64,000 nt of DNA from Acidobacteriota bacterium (GCA_019639255.1 JAHBSF010000018.1:1-64000); one strand, 5' to 3'; shown: positions 36,766-47,639, counted from the stretch's first letter. Made by a program: numbers and translations. The notes: generated from the sequence alone by a model not told the origin.

Positions 36766-39384
36766 TCAAAAGCTCAGCCTTAGACCTGTTTCCATCCTGC
36801 GCCCCGGCAAAGAAGCGATCGCAGTACCGAAAAACGGCGAGGTCCGCACGCCCGAAAACGTCAGAGGATTGTTCTTGTTCAGGACGTTGAATGCCTGAAC
36901 ATAGAACTCCATTCTGTACCTTTTATTCGCCGCAGACATCGAGGGCATACCGCCAAGAATATCGCCTCCGTCGCCCGCGCGCACTACGCGAATCTGGGGA
37001 CCCGCCGCCGCCGCGGCCTCTCTTGGTTTGCCCCATCCAAAGCCCCAACTCACGCGACTGCTCATATCGAACCGAGCGGCGCCGCGTGCGCTGTTGCGGC
37101 CGAGTCCGGCGGGCCGATCGTTTATTATCGTATCCCCGTTGTCGTCAAAGCCGGTTGTAACGTTGTATGGCGTAGCTGAATTGTACTGAAGCGAAGTCCC
37201 CAGGCGCACGCCCCCCCACAAAGTCACGTTCGAGAACGCAAAGAACCTGTGGCGTGCATCCGTCAGTGAAGGGCCGCGCTCGGCGCGCAGATTGAAGTTT
37301 TCGGCAGGAAGCGATGTTGGCGAATCCGCTTCATTGGTATTTTTGCCGATGAGGTAATTTGCGCCCACAAAGAAGCGCCCGGGTTTGGCCCAGTTGAGGT
37401 TTGCAATGAACATATGCGTGAACTGATTTGCAGACGATTCGATCTGCGTCACATTGCCGAGCAGGGGATCGGGACGCGTGCCGTCAGGGAGCGGCGCGTT
37501 GATATTGCGGCCTCTCAGGAGGTGAACGCCGCGCTGGTAGCTGTAATTAAAGCGGGCGGATAGACCCAAAGGCAGTTGCCTCTCCAGTCCGAACGAAGTC
37601 TGGTAAATCGTCGGTTGCCTCAAATCGGCGGCCGATCGAATCCGGCTGGGCGGGAGCGTTACTGAATCACCACCCGTGTTCGGATCGGGATAACCGGGCT
37701 GTCGCACTACCAGATCCCGCTGCCGCAAGCCGTTGACGCGGAGCGTTTGATCATAAATTTCAGCCGCGTACCAGTCGTAGAATACGCCTGCGCCGGCTCT
37801 CAAAGTCGTTTTACCGTTCTTGAAGGGCGACCACGCGAGCCCGAGCCGCGGGGCGAAGTTATTGCGATCGCCGAGAGTGTTTTGCCATTCGTGTCGAATT
37901 CCGAAACTCAGGGTCAGATTTGTTCGAACACGGAAATCGTCCTGCAGGTACGAACCGAGCTGGTATTGAGTAAACGAAACGTTTGGGTCTCCGATGCGCT
38001 GTGTGAAGGTGATGGGTCTGCCGGCGATAAAATCAGCGATGTTCGCAAATGTGAAAGTTCCGTTTATGTTGCGAAGATCCAGACTGCGGTTGCGCTGGAT
38101 TTCAAAAAGTACTCCGGCGCGCATCAGGTGTTTGCCGAAAGCAAAATCCAGGTTTTCCGCAAACTCGATTTCCGAAATGCGGCGGCGGTTCTCAAGCTGT
38201 GCGCCGCCGGAGTTGAAAGCGTTTTGCACAATCAGCGTGGGCGAGTCGCTGATCGAGTCGATATTGCTTGAAAACCATCTTGCCTGAAACCGAAATTCGT
38301 TGACCAGATTGCCCATCACTACGCCGGAATCCGCGAGTCGGAACAGGTTCTCCGTCGTATCTGTGGAATAAGCGCGTTCGGGCAGATCGAAATCGCCGAC
38401 GCCGAGGTTGTCGCGCCGCGTGGTGTTACGTTGAAATTCAACCCTTGAAGTGTGAGTTTTTGTCAAAGCATGCTCCAAACGGGCTGAAAGGTTCAGTCGT
38501 CTCCACGGGCGGAAGATCAGGTCGTTTATTCTTCCATCGGGAGTGGCTGCGAAAATGGTTTTCGAGTCGTATTCGTTTGCGCCGTCAGCGCTCATAAACA
38601 ACGAAGTGCGGTTGCGCCAGATTGGGCCCCCAAGGTCAAAAGCGAATCGCCGGGTTTGCTCCGGTCCGCGGCGTTCGGCTATCGGGTTGCGAGCGTTGAG
38701 CGATTCATCCCTGAACCCGCCGTTAAATGTTCCATGCCAGTTCTCGATTCCGGGTTTTGTAAGAATGTCGACTGAGATGAATCCGGCGTCGTGATTTTCA
38801 GCCGCGTAAGGATTCATGCGAAACCGGATTTCGCGAATCTGATTCTTGGGCGGAAGTTTTCCGCCTCGAAAGCCGTTTACGCGCAGCGTGGCTCCGGGTC
38901 CCGCCATTGATCGAATGACGTTTTCAAGCTCGTCCGGATCGTCGGGCAGTTGTGCGATCTGTTCGGCCGTAAGTACAGATGTAAATGCGTTGCCGCGCGG
39001 ATCGGTGTTCGCTTCGTGTTTGTCGAGTTCAACCTGAATTTCCTCTTCTACCTGTCCAAGATCCAGTATAGCCTCGTACTGATTCTGACCCGATTGGACT
39101 ATCACTTCACCTATGGTGCTTGTCGTGAAACCCTTCGCTGAAACGACAAGCTGATAAGCGCCCGCCGCCATCCGGTTGAACTGCGCTTCGCCGAGGGAAT
39201 TGCTGCGTTGCGTTTGCGGTCGACTGCCCGGAGAGGAGAGTTTGATTTCTGCGCCGGGGATTGCCGCTCCCGTGGGATCTACAACGCGGACCCTGAGTGA
39301 GGCGCTTCTATCCTGAGCGGAAATAGAAATTCCGGCGGCCATCAGCAGCAGCAACCCGATGAATGCGTGGGACGTTTTTCGCAT
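36766..39384 (-). CDS. TonB receptor-like outer-membrane protein with carboxypeptidase-regulatory domain
   Basis: 872 residues. Signal peptide to about 23 ([16 protein letters not shown]); regulatory domain about 28-115 ([28 protein letters not shown]); reduced plug with [20 protein letters not shown] and [18 protein letters not shown]; barrel ending [12 protein letters not shown] with a terminal Phe. The plug is shorter than in classical receptors, as in the Oar-like acidobacterial group. The two-component system downstream on the other strand could regulate it, but only by proximity. The start has no strong ribosome site, yet the signal peptide begins at once. Confidence 0.88.
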   Translation of the reverse strand: MRKTSHAFIGLLLLMAAGISISAQDRSASLRVRVVDPTGAAIPGAEIKLSSPGSRPQTQRSNSLGEAQFNRMAAGAYQLVVSAKGFTTSTIGEVIVQSGQNQYEAILDLGQVEEEIQVELDKHEANTDPRGNAFTSVLTAEQIAQLPDDPDELENVIRSMAGPGATLRVNGFRGGKLPPKNQIREIRFRMNPYAAENHDAGFISVDILTKPGIENWHGTFNGGFRDESLNARNPIAERRGPEQTRRFAFDLGGPIWRNRTSLFMSADGANEYDSKTIFAATPDGRINDLIFRPWRRLNLSARLEHALTKTHTSRVEFQRNTTRRDNLGVGDFDLPERAYSTDTTENLFRLADSGVVMGNLVNEFRFQARWFSSNIDSISDSPTLIVQNAFNSGGAQLENRRRISEIEFAENLDFAFGKHLMRAGVLFEIQRNRSLDLRNINGTFTFANIADFIAGRPITFTQRIGDPNVSFTQYQLGSYLQDDFRVRTNLTLSFGIRHEWQNTLGDRNNFAPRLGLAWSPFKNGKTTLRAGAGVFYDWYAAEIYDQTLRVNGLRQRDLVVRQPGYPDPNTGGDSVTLPPSRIRSAADLRQPTIYQTSFGLERQLPLGLSARFNYSYQRGVHLLRGRNINAPLPDGTRPDPLLGNVTQIESSANQFTHMFIANLNWAKPGRFFVGANYLIGKNTNEADSPTSLPAENFNLRAERGPSLTDARHRFFAFSNVTLWGGVRLGTSLQYNSATPYNVTTGFDDNGDTIINDRPAGLGRNSARGAARFDMSSRVSWGFGWGKPREAAAAAGPQIRVVRAGDGGDILGGMPSMSAANKRYRMEFYVQAFNVLNKNNPLTFSGVRTSPFFGTAIASLPGRRMETGLRLSF

Positions 39385-39442
39385 ATTCTTTCGACTTTCA
39401 AAACGTAGGCAACGAATGCTTCCGATTCGATCAGGATGAAAC

Positions 39443-39480
39443 AGAGATATCGGAACAGACGGAAATGCACGGAACAGAAG
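39443..39480. repeat. GATAAC palindrome, copy 12 (half copy)
   Basis: Only the left arm and part of the centre remain: AGAGATATCGGAACAGACGG, then AAATGCACGGAACAGAAG. The right half is absent or eroded. Tandem gap. Confidence 0.6.
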
Positions 39481-39495
39481 AAAAGTTCGATTGCA

Positions 39496-40443
39496 TTACT
39501 TTTTCTCGAAAGTTTGAGGTTTGATTGCTGCGTTGACTTTCAACTTCTTGAAGGTGACTTCTTCGGTTACATTCCCGTCGACCATCTTTGTGAGCGTGTG
39601 TGGAAACTCTACGCCGTTGACGCTTCGATAATCATCGAATGAAACCTGAAACTCTACCTCGGGTGCGGCAGTTGCCTCAGCGGCCGATTTTTCGGCGTTT
39701 TCTTTGGCTTGTTTTTCGGCTTCTTCGCGGCTGCGGGCCCCCATCGATACGGTCTGCATCATCACTCGCGGCTGACGCCCGCGATAGCTGATCATCAGAG
39801 GCTTGTGAGTGCTCTGGTCGATAAAAAGTCGCGTTGCAAAATTGTTCGGTCCGGTTATATCAATCGCGTCCGCCTTGCCGTCGGGAGCTTCCGCTTCGCC
39901 CGCCCAGGAGAACTCGACCGGAAACGAAGCGGGTGCGGAAAGTAGCAGGCTCAGCATAGTGCGCGCAAAATCTGAGCGTATCGAGTTTTCCATAGCCTTT
40001 TGCATCTGCGCCCGCATCTCGGGAGACTCGTTGTCACCGCCGCGCCTTATCATTACCATTCCGCCCATACCGCCCGATTGCGAATCGCTCCAGACCTGTT
40101 CTCCGTTCAGAACATCGATACGCGTAATGGAAATATTCGGCATCGGATTCATCGTTTCTGTGCGTTTCACTTTGTCCGGGAGCAGAATCTCGTATTCGAC
40201 CTCGCCTGCGGTCTCCCTGTCGCCCAGCAGTCGGCGGTAAGTGCCGCTGATCTGTAGCGATTGGATCGACTTCAGCTTGTTTTCGCCGCCCAGCGCCGCC
40301 TTGGCCTTTGCGATGAGTTCAGAAGCCTTTGCCTTTGCATCGGCGTCGCTCACTGCGTAATCAACGCCGTAATCGACGGCGGCGGCGCCAACCTGCCAGA
40401 TCAGCGAAAGTAAAATCGTAAGTATCAGTGTGCGTTTCATCAT
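39496..40443 (-). CDS. Exported protein of unknown function (possibly LolA/outer-membrane lipoprotein-sorting-like fold)
   Basis: 315 residues. Signal peptide about 1-22; then AKASELIAKAKAALGGENKL, SLQISGTYRR and a run of alternating beta strands with Met/Gly-rich loop SGGMGGMVMIRRGG; later RLFIDQSTHKPLMISYRG and VSFDDYRSVNGVEFPHTLTK, which are like strands of LolA/LolB-type half barrels that bind lipid. An Ala/Glu-rich helix lies near 235-260. GGAGAA lies before two adjacent ATGs (40443 and 40440). Upstream of the TonB-like gene on the same strand, separated by the half palindrome. The fold call is tentative. Confidence 0.65.
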   Translation of the reverse strand: MMKRTLILTILLSLIWQVGAAAVDYGVDYAVSDADAKAKASELIAKAKAALGGENKLKSIQSLQISGTYRRLLGDRETAGEVEYEILLPDKVKRTETMNPMPNISITRIDVLNGEQVWSDSQSGGMGGMVMIRRGGDNESPEMRAQMQKAMENSIRSDFARTMLSLLLSAPASFPVEFSWAGEAEAPDGKADAIDITGPNNFATRLFIDQSTHKPLMISYRGRQPRVMMQTVSMGARSREEAEKQAKENAEKSAAEATAAPEVEFQVSFDDYRSVNGVEFPHTLTKMVDGNVTEEVTFKKLKVNAAIKPQTFEKK

Positions 40444-40480
40444 TCGTTCTCCAGTTCTTGCTGATTAATCACTCCACAAA

Positions 40481-40577
40481 GAGAGATAACGGAATAGACG
40501 AAAGGAGACGAAAATTACTGAAGAGTCGAATATGTCCGTCTGTTCCGTCTTATTTCGTCTGTTCCGTTATCTTTCTT
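40481..40577. repeat. GATAAC palindrome, copy 13 (orientation A)
   Basis: Left arm GAGAGATAACGGAATAGACG, right arm CGTCTGTTCCGTTATCTTTC. The A-to-G change in AAACG to AGACG on the left is matched by CGTCT on the right, a compensated difference. Divergent gap. Confidence 0.9.
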
Positions 40578-40673
40578 CACTCTCACGACGGCCATAATGA
40601 ACCAGCATTGAAGCCGATTGGTTAAGCCGCGGCAAAAGGTTTGTTAAGGATGTAAAATCTTGGTTGCTCCGGA

Positions 40674-40701
40674 TTTACGTCAGGAATGATCGTGTTATGA
40701 T
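40674..40701 (+). promoter_or_regulatory. Possible promoter of the sensor kinase operon
   Basis: TTTACG (40674-40679), 16 bp, TATGAT (40696-40701). It overlaps the upstream in-frame ATGs and so favours the ATG at 40751 as the start. Confidence 0.3.
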
Positions 40702-40750
40702 GCCCGCCGTGCCGCGAATACGGCATCATTCCGATGCAACGGGATTTGTT

Positions 40751-42823
40751 ATGAAACTCTGGAGAAAAAGACCACCGCTGATTCTTCTGTTGACGTTGAC
40801 GCTCCTTCTATTGCTTCCGATGCTCGCCTGGTTGCAATACCGCTGGCTGGGTCAGGTTAGCGCGGCGGAGCGTGAGAGAATGCAGGCCAACCTGCAGCGC
40901 GCAATAGCTCAGTTCAGGCAGGATTTCGACCGAGAGTTGACGCGCGCATTTTTCCATTTTCAATCCGGTGGCGCCCACAGAAGCGCTTATCCTGCGGCTG
41001 ACCTTGAGCAACTGCTCACCCAATGGAGGGAGCGCGCCCCTTTCAACCAACTTGTGTCTGATCTCTATCAGGTCGAATTATTCCGTAACGGCGAATCGCA
41101 AATATCGCGCTTCAACAGTACAGATTCCATTCTGGAGCCGATTGCCTGGCCTGAAGATTTGACTGAATGGCGCGAACGCGCGAAGGATTCCCTCAGCAAA
41201 CTGCCCCCTAATTTCCGATTTTTCTTTCAGGATGCTGATGCCAGGACGCGCGCCGCAGTCGAGAGTCTCGACCGGCTTCGAGTTGCCGGGCAAGACAATG
41301 AAAACATAAAGGGCAGGGAATCGCTGCCTCCATCAACGGCGCCCGGTATTCCGGTTCAACCCGGCGACAAAACAAGACATGTTATAAGCCTGATTGGACA
41401 AGCGGAAAGCGCAATCGGTCCAAATGTGGAGAGGATAATCGTGCAGGCGCCGGCCATAGCCATTCCGATTCATCGCGGCGTCAATCCATCGGGAACTTTT
41501 CAAGAACCTGAGAGTGCCGGCTTCCTTATAGCGCGAATCGATCTGGATTACGTAAAGCGGGAGTTGCTGCCTGCGCTCGCGGAAAAGCATTTTGGAACCG
41601 AAACAGGGCTGGAATACAACCTTCTCGTTGCAAATCGGACCGAACCGCGCGAAGTAATTTTCAGCACCGACCACCGTGCAGGTGAACCCGGGAATGCGTT
41701 GAAATCAGTCGGCGCCGGGGATGGAGAATCGGGGCTGCTATCGATTCGAATTGAAGAGTTCGGAAGTCTGCTGACCGAATCGCTCCCCTCCGGCCTGCAA
41801 GCGGGCGATAGGCCCGCCCCGCGAGGCGACCGCATGACGCTCAGGGTATTGAGTCGCAGCAGTACAATGGGCGCCGGGAATATTGTAATTCCCGAGATTG
41901 ACGGTTACTGGCAGGTGTTTCTCAGGCATAAAGCAGGATCGCTCGAAGCCGCAGTAGTGGCGGTCAGGCGTCGAAGTCTCGCAATCAGCTTCGGAGTACT
42001 GCTGTTACTGGGAGTAAGCGCCGGTTTACTCGTGGTTTCGACGAGGCGCGCAACTCGGCTTGCTGAGCAGCAAATGGAATTTGTCGCCGGAGTTTCTCAT
42101 GAATTGCGCACGCCGCTCGCGGTCATACGGTCTGCGGCTGAAAACCTTGCAGACGGTTATGTAGGCGATCCCGCTCAGGTAAAACGGTACGGCGCCGTAA
42201 TCCGGGATGAGGGACGGAGGCTCACAGAGATGGTTGAGCAGGTGCTGGAGGTTGCAGGCGTACAATCGGGACGCAAGGCTTTTCAATTGCAACCCACCGA
42301 TCCGCGAAGAATAGTCGAGCACGCGGTTGGGGCCTGTCGTATGTCGCTCGCTGAAACAGATACTACGGTGGAAATGGAAATTGCAGACAATCTTCCATTG
42401 ATCAGGGCGGATCAATCGGCGCTCAGCCGCGCCGTTCAGAATCTTCTGAGCAACGCTCAGAAATACGGCGGCGAGCAGCGCTGGATAGGATTGCGAGTCA
42501 TATCGGTTGTCTCAAAATCCGGATCGGTGGGCGAGGTGAAAATCGAAGTGGCGGATCGCGGACTGGGGATTCCCGCTTCGGAAGTAAAAGAGATCTTCGA
42601 ACCGTTTTATCGAGGACGAGAGGTTGTTGCAGCGCAAATCCACGGAAGCGGCCTGGGGTTGAGTCTGGTTAAACACATCGTAGATGCTCACGGCGGTCGC
42701 GTCGAGGTGCAGAGCGAAACGGGCGGAGGGACTACATTCACCATTGTGTTGCCGGCGGTTGAATCAATCGAACCCGCAGGCGAATCGGCCGTCAATTATG
42801 GACAAGCGAGTACTGCTCATTGA
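40751..42823 (+). CDS. Membrane sensor histidine kinase
   Basis: About 690 residues. TM helix about 8-28 (LILLLTLTLLLLLPMLAWL); a large periplasmic sensor part of ~390 residues with no recognised domain; second TM about 412-432 (ISFGVLLLLGVSAGLLVV); dimerisation and phospho-acceptor His in EFVAGVSHELRTPLAVIRS; ATPase with NLLSNAQKYGG (N box), VADRGLGIP (G1) and GSGLGLSLVKHIVDAHGG (G2). Its 3' end overlaps the response regulator gene by 26 nt, so the two are a cognate pair. The signal sensed is unknown. The frame is open to 40664. Confidence 0.9.
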   Translation: MKLWRKRPPLILLLTLTLLLLLPMLAWLQYRWLGQVSAAERERMQANLQRAIAQFRQDFDRELTRAFFHFQSGGAHRSAYPAADLEQLLTQWRERAPFNQLVSDLYQVELFRNGESQISRFNSTDSILEPIAWPEDLTEWRERAKDSLSKLPPNFRFFFQDADARTRAAVESLDRLRVAGQDNENIKGRESLPPSTAPGIPVQPGDKTRHVISLIGQAESAIGPNVERIIVQAPAIAIPIHRGVNPSGTFQEPESAGFLIARIDLDYVKRELLPALAEKHFGTETGLEYNLLVANRTEPREVIFSTDHRAGEPGNALKSVGAGDGESGLLSIRIEEFGSLLTESLPSGLQAGDRPAPRGDRMTLRVLSRSSTMGAGNIVIPEIDGYWQVFLRHKAGSLEAAVVAVRRRSLAISFGVLLLLGVSAGLLVVSTRRATRLAEQQMEFVAGVSHELRTPLAVIRSAAENLADGYVGDPAQVKRYGAVIRDEGRRLTEMVEQVLEVAGVQSGRKAFQLQPTDPRRIVEHAVGACRMSLAETDTTVEMEIADNLPLIRADQSALSRAVQNLLSNAQKYGGEQRWIGLRVISVVSKSGSVGEVKIEVADRGLGIPASEVKEIFEPFYRGREVVAAQIHGSGLGLSLVKHIVDAHGGRVEVQSETGGGTTFTIVLPAVESIEPAGESAVNYGQASTAH

Positions 42824-43484
42824 GGACGAGCCCGGTCTGGTCATGACGCTGACGGACCGGCTTACGAGCGAGAACTACGTTGTAACCTCGGCGCGCGACG
42901 GCGAATCCGGCGAAACACGGGCCGCCGAAGGTTCGTTTGACGTAATCGTTCTGGATGTAATGTTGCCGAAAAAGAACGGATTTGATGTATGCCGCGACTT
43001 GAGGCAACGCGGCATTGAGACGCCGATATTGATGTTGACCGCTCGCGGACAAATCGTCGACAAGGTTGTGGGGCTGAAACTCGGCGCCGATGATTACCTG
43101 ACCAAACCTTTTGAAATGATCGAACTGCTGGCGCGCATCGAGGCGCTGTTGCGTCGTGCTCCCGCCAGATCGCACGCGTCGGGCGATGCATACACTTTCG
43201 GCGATGTTCGTGTGGAATTTCGACGGGCTGAAGTACAACGCGCCGGGGTTGCTGTAGAGCTATCGGCGAAGGAATTCCAGTTGCTGAAGTACTTCATCGA
43301 GCATCGCGAGGCCGTTGTGTCGCGCGATGAACTGTTGAACGAGGTTTGGGGTTATGACGCGATGCCGACGACGCGCACGGTTGATGTTCACGTCGCCTGG
43401 CTGCGTCAAAAGCTGGAAACCAATCCGCGCCATCCGCAATACATTCTCACCGTACACGGCCTTGGTTATAAATTTGTCGGCTGA
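42798..43484 (+). CDS. OmpR/PhoB family response regulator
   Basis: 228 residues. Receiver domain 1-115 with acidic pair in LLIEDEPGL, phospho-acceptor Asp in VIVLDVMLPKKNGFDVC and Lys in DDYLTKPFEM; C-terminal winged helix about 130-228 with ELSAKEFQLLKYFIEHREAVV, LLNEVWGYDAMPTTRTVDVHV and ILTVHGLGYKFV, all typical of PhoB-type DNA binding. Overlaps the kinase gene by 26 nt. The ATG at 42798 begins at MDKRVLLIEDE. It ends just before palindrome copy 14. Confidence 0.93.
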   Translation: MDKRVLLIEDEPGLVMTLTDRLTSENYVVTSARDGESGETRAAEGSFDVIVLDVMLPKKNGFDVCRDLRQRGIETPILMLTARGQIVDKVVGLKLGADDYLTKPFEMIELLARIEALLRRAPARSHASGDAYTFGDVRVEFRRAEVQRAGVAVELSAKEFQLLKYFIEHREAVVSRDELLNEVWGYDAMPTTRTVDVHVAWLRQKLETNPRHPQYILTVHGLGYKFVG

Positions 43485-43496
43485 CGCCATAAAAAA

Positions 43497-43588
43497 GAGA
43501 GATAACGGAACAAACGAAAAAACAAACGAAACGAACGGAAAATTTATACACTTCCGTGTGCTTCGTTTTTTTCGTTTGTTCCGTTATC
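43497..43588. repeat. GATAAC palindrome, copy 14 (diverged centre)
   Basis: Left arm GAGAGATAACGGAACAAACGAAAA, right arm TTTTTCGTTTGTTCCGTTATC. The centre (AACAAACGAAACGAACGGAA) is not like A or B. The right half is read as coding sequence by the NagB-like gene, whose stop lies inside the element. Confidence 0.85.
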
Positions 43589-44323
43589 CCCGGCCAGGAG
43601 TGCGGCCGAGTTACGATCAAGGAAAACGGTTGTCCGGGCATGGCGTCGAAGAACAGAAGCCGGATATAAGGGACTGATTTCGCCCTCGAAGCAGTTTCGC
43701 ACCGCTTCAGCTTTGCGCGCGTCGGGCACTATACAGATGATCGACTCGGATTTTAGTATCTGCCGAATCGACATTGAAACGGCGCGCCGCGGCACGTCTT
43801 CAAGAGATGGAAACCAACCTTCGTTGAACTGCTGGCGCCGGCAGGCTTCGTCTAGTTCCACAACAAGAAAAGGCTTCACTGTTTCAAAATCAGCCGGAGG
43901 ATCGTTGAACGCAAGATGCCCATTCTCTCCGATTCCGACAAATGCAACGTCTATTGCGCATCGGGAAATCAGTTTATCCAGCCGGTCGCACTCGGCGTCC
44001 AGATCCGCAGCTTCGCCGTCGATAAAATGAAACTCGCCGGGAGCTAGGCGTTCTACAATCCTTTCGCGCAAATACCTCCGAAAACTCGCTGGGTGCGATT
44101 CGGGCAATCCCACATACTCGTCCAGATGAAAGAACGTAGTCTGCGCCCAGTCGATCCCGGATTCCTTTATGAGATCATCCAGAAATTCAAACTGCGATGC
44201 TCCCGTAGCTGCAATAACGAAGGCGCGTCCCCGTTTGGAGATTGCATCTCTGATGATGCGGGCTGCCAGTTGCGACGCCTTCAGGGCGAGTTCAGACTTC
44301 GATTCAGAAATGTCTATGACCAA
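43544..44323 (-). CDS. nagB: Glucosamine-6-phosphate deaminase-like protein
   Basis: 259 residues of the NagB/6-phosphogluconolactonase fold. It would convert glucosamine 6-phosphate to fructose 6-phosphate and ammonia in the cytoplasm. Seen: phosphate loop [14 protein letters not shown], catalytic region [28 protein letters not shown], and [11 protein letters not shown]. The start is TTG at 44323 with AAGGAG 8 nt upstream. The C-terminal residues [15 protein letters not shown] are encoded by palindrome copy 14, so the natural end of the gene was replaced when the element arrived. It forms an operon with the exported RidA gene 12 nt upstream. Confidence 0.85.
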   Translation of the reverse strand: MVIDISESKSELALKASQLAARIIRDAISKRGRAFVIAATGASQFEFLDDLIKESGIDWAQTTFFHLDEYVGLPESHPASFRRYLRERIVERLAPGEFHFIDGEAADLDAECDRLDKLISRCAIDVAFVGIGENGHLAFNDPPADFETVKPFLVVELDEACRRQQFNEGWFPSLEDVPRRAVSMSIRQILKSESIICIVPDARKAEAVRNCFEGEISPLYPASVLRRHARTTVFLDRNSAALLAGDNGTNEKNEAHGSV

Positions 44324-44335
44324 GCCGTATTCTCC

Positions 44336-44788
44336 TTATCGCGCGGCCACTGCCTGAATTTCAAAACGAGCTCCGCGAAGCAACGGCCCCGATCCGATGA
44401 AGGCGCGCGCCGGGAGGTTTTTATCGAAATAAGTTCTATAAACTGAATTGAATTTGTCGTAAAGCGTAAGATCAGGGCAAAACACCTGCACCGAAACCAG
44501 ATCATCCATACTCATTTTCGCTTCTGCAAGCACAGCCTTCATCGCGTCCAGTATGTTCCTGATTTCCTGTTCGACGTCGGATGGAATCTGTCCGGTTTTG
44601 GGGTCCGTTCCAAGACGGCCTGCAAGGTATAGGGTGTTGCCCACCTGCACGGCGTCGCTGAACGGAGCCTGGCTGGTGCGGCCGGGAAGGTTGACATTGC
44701 GGCGTTGCTGCGCCGCGGCGCCGGAAAAGGCGAGGCTCGCAGTTAAGCCAACCGCTATGCCAAGCACGATCAATATCAGGTTCTTCAT
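44336..44788 (-). CDS. RidA (YjgF/YER057c/UK114) family protein with signal peptide
   Basis: 150 residues. RidA proteins are trimeric enamine/imine deaminases, normally cytoplasmic. This one begins with a signal peptide (ILIVLGIAVGLTASLAFSGAAA, then QQRR), so it should act in the periplasm. Family features are FSDAVQVGNTLYLAGRLGTDP, VEQEIRNILDAMKAVLAEA, VSVQVFCPDLTLYDKFN and LPARAFIGSGPLLRGARFEI, with the active-site Arg in PARAF and Glu in FEI. AAGGAG lies 6-7 nt before the ATG. The next gene, 12 nt on, is NagB-like. Confidence 0.9.
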   Translation of the reverse strand: MKNLILIVLGIAVGLTASLAFSGAAAQQRRNVNLPGRTSQAPFSDAVQVGNTLYLAGRLGTDPKTGQIPSDVEQEIRNILDAMKAVLAEAKMSMDDLVSVQVFCPDLTLYDKFNSVYRTYFDKNLPARAFIGSGPLLRGARFEIQAVAAR

Positions 44789-44813
44789 GTATTTCTCCTT
44801 CTAAGCGTGAGAC

Positions 44814-44886
44814 GAGAGATAACGGAACAAACGAAAATAGACGGAAAAGACCAGAATATTCAACTTTTTCGTAATTTTCGTTTCAT
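44814..44886. repeat. GATAAC palindrome, copy 15 (orientation B, right arm lost)
   Basis: Left flank CTAAGCGTGAGAC and arm GAGAGATAACGGAACAAACGAAAA, centre AATATTCAACTTTTTCGTAATTTTCG; the right arm breaks off at TTTCATTGCACG, 9 nt before the stop of the UPF0182 gene. Tandem gap. Confidence 0.8.
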
Positions 44887-44894
44887 TGCACGAT

Positions 44895-47639
44895 CTACCT
44901 CCGGTTCATCTGTTCAATTATCTGGCCGAGACGTTTGATTTCCTCGCCGTACCTGGCCCAGTCGCCGTCGCGCTGTGCGCGCACGGCTCGCTCATAGGTC
45001 TGTTGAGCCTGTTGCGCCAGTGTTCCCGAAGGATCAGCAGCGGGTAACGGAGCCTGCACGGTATCCTGTGCAGGGGGCGGGGCGGCGTCAGCCATTGTTT
45101 CGGCGGGCATGGCCGCGTCGCCGAACAACCGGTTGATGCTGGCGTCGAGCGTTGGCTCCATGGCGATCCGGTTTTCAGCTACTACGATGACCCGGCGCAA
45201 CTCCGGAATCTTGCCATTAGCGGCCCTGAGGTAAAGAGGGTAGATATAAAGCAGTGATTCCTTGACCGGAATCACCATAAGCGTTCCGAAAATCACCTGC
45301 GATCCGCGCTGGTTCCACAGCGACAGTTGGCGAGAAATGTCCGGATCCTGGTTGATTCTTGCGACAACTTGCCGCGGGCCGAAAACGAGTTTTTGTTTGG
45401 GGAATCGATACACGGCGAGTTTTCCGTAATGTTCGCCGTCCGATCTCGCCACCATCCAGGATGCCAGGTTGTCTTTGCGCCGCGGCGTAAACGGAAGCAT
45501 CAGGATGAACTCTTCATTGCTTTCGCCCGGTATTTTCAGCACCGTGTAATACGGATCGAGGGGTTGTCCCTCGCCGCCTTCGCGTGTATCGCCGACGCTT
45601 GCAACCGACCACTGATCTTCCTTGTTGTAAAAGACCTGCGGATCGTCCATGTGATAGACGGAATATACGCCGGTTTGCAACCTGAAAATGTCCTCGGGAT
45701 AACGGATATGAGAGCGCAAATCCTCGGGCATATCCGTCAGTGGTTTGAAAATTCCGGGGAATATAGCGGAGAAGGTCTTCTGCATCGGATCGGCGTTGTC
45801 AGCGATATAGAAAGAAACGCTGCCGTGATAGGCGTCAAGCACTGCTTTGACCGAGTTGCGAATATAGTTGATTCCGCCGGCTGCCGGCTGCGAATAGGGA
45901 TATCTGCTGGTTGTGGTATAGGCGTCCGCAAGCCAGTAAAGTCTGCCTTCGGAGATGACCAGATAAGGATCTCCGTCGAATATCAGAAACGGCGCAAGCG
46001 ACTGTAGGCGTTCTCGTACCGTGCGGCGCAGCAATACGCGGCTTTCTTCGGTCAGATCGTCCGACAAAAGGAGCTTGGCGTCGCCGAGTCGTGTAGCAAA
46101 CAGCAATCTGCGCCACATCGAACCGATGCCGATGCCGCCGTCGCCTTCGTATGTAGTGAAAACGTTTTGTTCACCGCTGGGATAGTCGAATTCCTTGGAG
46201 CGGGTGCGGACGTATACGTGTTCAGATGTGAGTTCGCCGAAATAAATTTCGGGTCGCGTGACCTTCAGAGACTCAATCGTCGACACCGGAGGAATGTCCT
46301 GAATGATGAGTTGCGGCAAACCTTCGGGCGTCACCTTGTCAACGGGGCCGAGCGTGAGTCCGTAGCCGTGCGTAAAGGTCAGGCGTTCATTAATCCAGTT
46401 CCGGTTCGGAAGACTTTGGGATGAAAGCTCGCGGGCGGAGAGCATTACCTGCTGGAGTCCGCCGTCGATGACATAGCGGTCGTTATCAACGGATTGAAAT
46501 TCATAATAGGTGCGGATTTCCTGGATCTGTGCAAAGGTATCGAGCAGCGGCCCCTGATCCCAAAGCCGTACATTGTTTATCGTAGCGCGATTCTCCTGAA
46601 TGTCGCGGATATTGAGCGCAAGATCGCCGCTCAATTCGCGCTCTTCGATTCGGTCGAGCCCGAAAGCCGCTCTTGTAGCTGCAATATTATGTTCTATGTA
46701 GGGCGTCTCTCTTACGAGTTCATTCGGCGTAACGGTCAGGCGCTGCACTATTCCGGGAATAGCGAAGCCCGCAACGAGACCAAGCGCGTGGAGTGCAAGA
46801 CCAGTCCAGAGCAAACCAAGGCCTTTGCGAAATACGGATGCTGCTGCAAAAGCGGCCAGCAGCAGTGCGGTTGCAATCTGAACGCGGAATATGGGCAGGC
46901 GAACATTCAAATCAGTGTAACAGGCGCCCGCTACGGGGCCGGAATCGGAAAACATCAGGCCCGGGATTTGCAAGTAGCGTTCGAATGCAATGAGAAGGAA
47001 AAAGATTGCGCCTATGGCGAGCAGGTGTTTTCGCTGGGGCGCATCCAGATTGATTTTGGGTTTCCCATCCGAGGCGCTCTGGAGCCAGCGCGATGCGTAT
47101 ACGGCAAGAGCCGTTAGAAAACACACTACGACCAACCCCAAAAGCCAGCTATTGAGTGTTTCGAGGAAGGGAAGGGTGAAAACGTAAAATGCAATCTCGC
47201 GTCCGAATACCGGGTCTGATGCTCCGAACGGCGTCTGATGGCGGAACAGCAAATAGTCCTCCCACGCACTCCAGCCCGACGAAGCGAAAAAGAACGCCAG
47301 AACGATCAGGCCCGGCCACGCGAATCGTTCTATGATGTTGGCAAAATCGGGAGCCGGAATTCGCTCACCGTCAATTTCTATGAACCTGACGGAATGAATC
47401 GAAGAGCCCGAACCGCGTGCAATACGATAGTTAACAAAAAACACCGCAAACGCCACTACAGCGGCAATCACGCCAAGCATGATTTTTGTAGTGAGGCTTG
47501 TAATGAATACTACGCGGTACCCAAGCTGATCGAACCACAGCAATTCCGTGAGAAAACCTGCGAGTAAGGGCCAGACGATTATCGCAATTGCAAACACTGC
47601 TACGAGAAGAAAAAGACTGCGGGGGCGTTTCACAAGCAT
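44895..47639 (-). CDS. UPF0182 family large membrane protein
   Basis: 914 residues. Seven or so TM helices in the first ~300 residues, starting [20 protein letters not shown], then the large conserved soluble part with [80 protein letters not shown], and [18 protein letters not shown], all typical of UPF0182 (COG1615). The C-terminus has a Pro/Ala linker and a helix with [18 protein letters not shown], the tail common in actinobacterial and acidobacterial members. Function of the family is unknown. GAGGAAA upstream supports the start. Confidence 0.92.
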   Translation of the reverse strand: MLVKRPRSLFLLVAVFAIAIIVWPLLAGFLTELLWFDQLGYRVVFITSLTTKIMLGVIAAVVAFAVFFVNYRIARGSGSSIHSVRFIEIDGERIPAPDFANIIERFAWPGLIVLAFFFASSGWSAWEDYLLFRHQTPFGASDPVFGREIAFYVFTLPFLETLNSWLLGLVVVCFLTALAVYASRWLQSASDGKPKINLDAPQRKHLLAIGAIFFLLIAFERYLQIPGLMFSDSGPVAGACYTDLNVRLPIFRVQIATALLLAAFAAASVFRKGLGLLWTGLALHALGLVAGFAIPGIVQRLTVTPNELVRETPYIEHNIAATRAAFGLDRIEERELSGDLALNIRDIQENRATINNVRLWDQGPLLDTFAQIQEIRTYYEFQSVDNDRYVIDGGLQQVMLSARELSSQSLPNRNWINERLTFTHGYGLTLGPVDKVTPEGLPQLIIQDIPPVSTIESLKVTRPEIYFGELTSEHVYVRTRSKEFDYPSGEQNVFTTYEGDGGIGIGSMWRRLLFATRLGDAKLLLSDDLTEESRVLLRRTVRERLQSLAPFLIFDGDPYLVISEGRLYWLADAYTTTSRYPYSQPAAGGINYIRNSVKAVLDAYHGSVSFYIADNADPMQKTFSAIFPGIFKPLTDMPEDLRSHIRYPEDIFRLQTGVYSVYHMDDPQVFYNKEDQWSVASVGDTREGGEGQPLDPYYTVLKIPGESNEEFILMLPFTPRRKDNLASWMVARSDGEHYGKLAVYRFPKQKLVFGPRQVVARINQDPDISRQLSLWNQRGSQVIFGTLMVIPVKESLLYIYPLYLRAANGKIPELRRVIVVAENRIAMEPTLDASINRLFGDAAMPAETMADAAPPPAQDTVQAPLPAADPSGTLAQQAQQTYERAVRAQRDGDWARYGEEIKRLGQIIEQMNRR

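Larger units (their letters stand above)
40444..40750. other. Divergent control region before the sensor kinase
   Basis: About 307 bases with palindrome copy 13 in the left half and a promoter candidate at 40674-40701. No small gene is visible. Confidence 0.55.
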
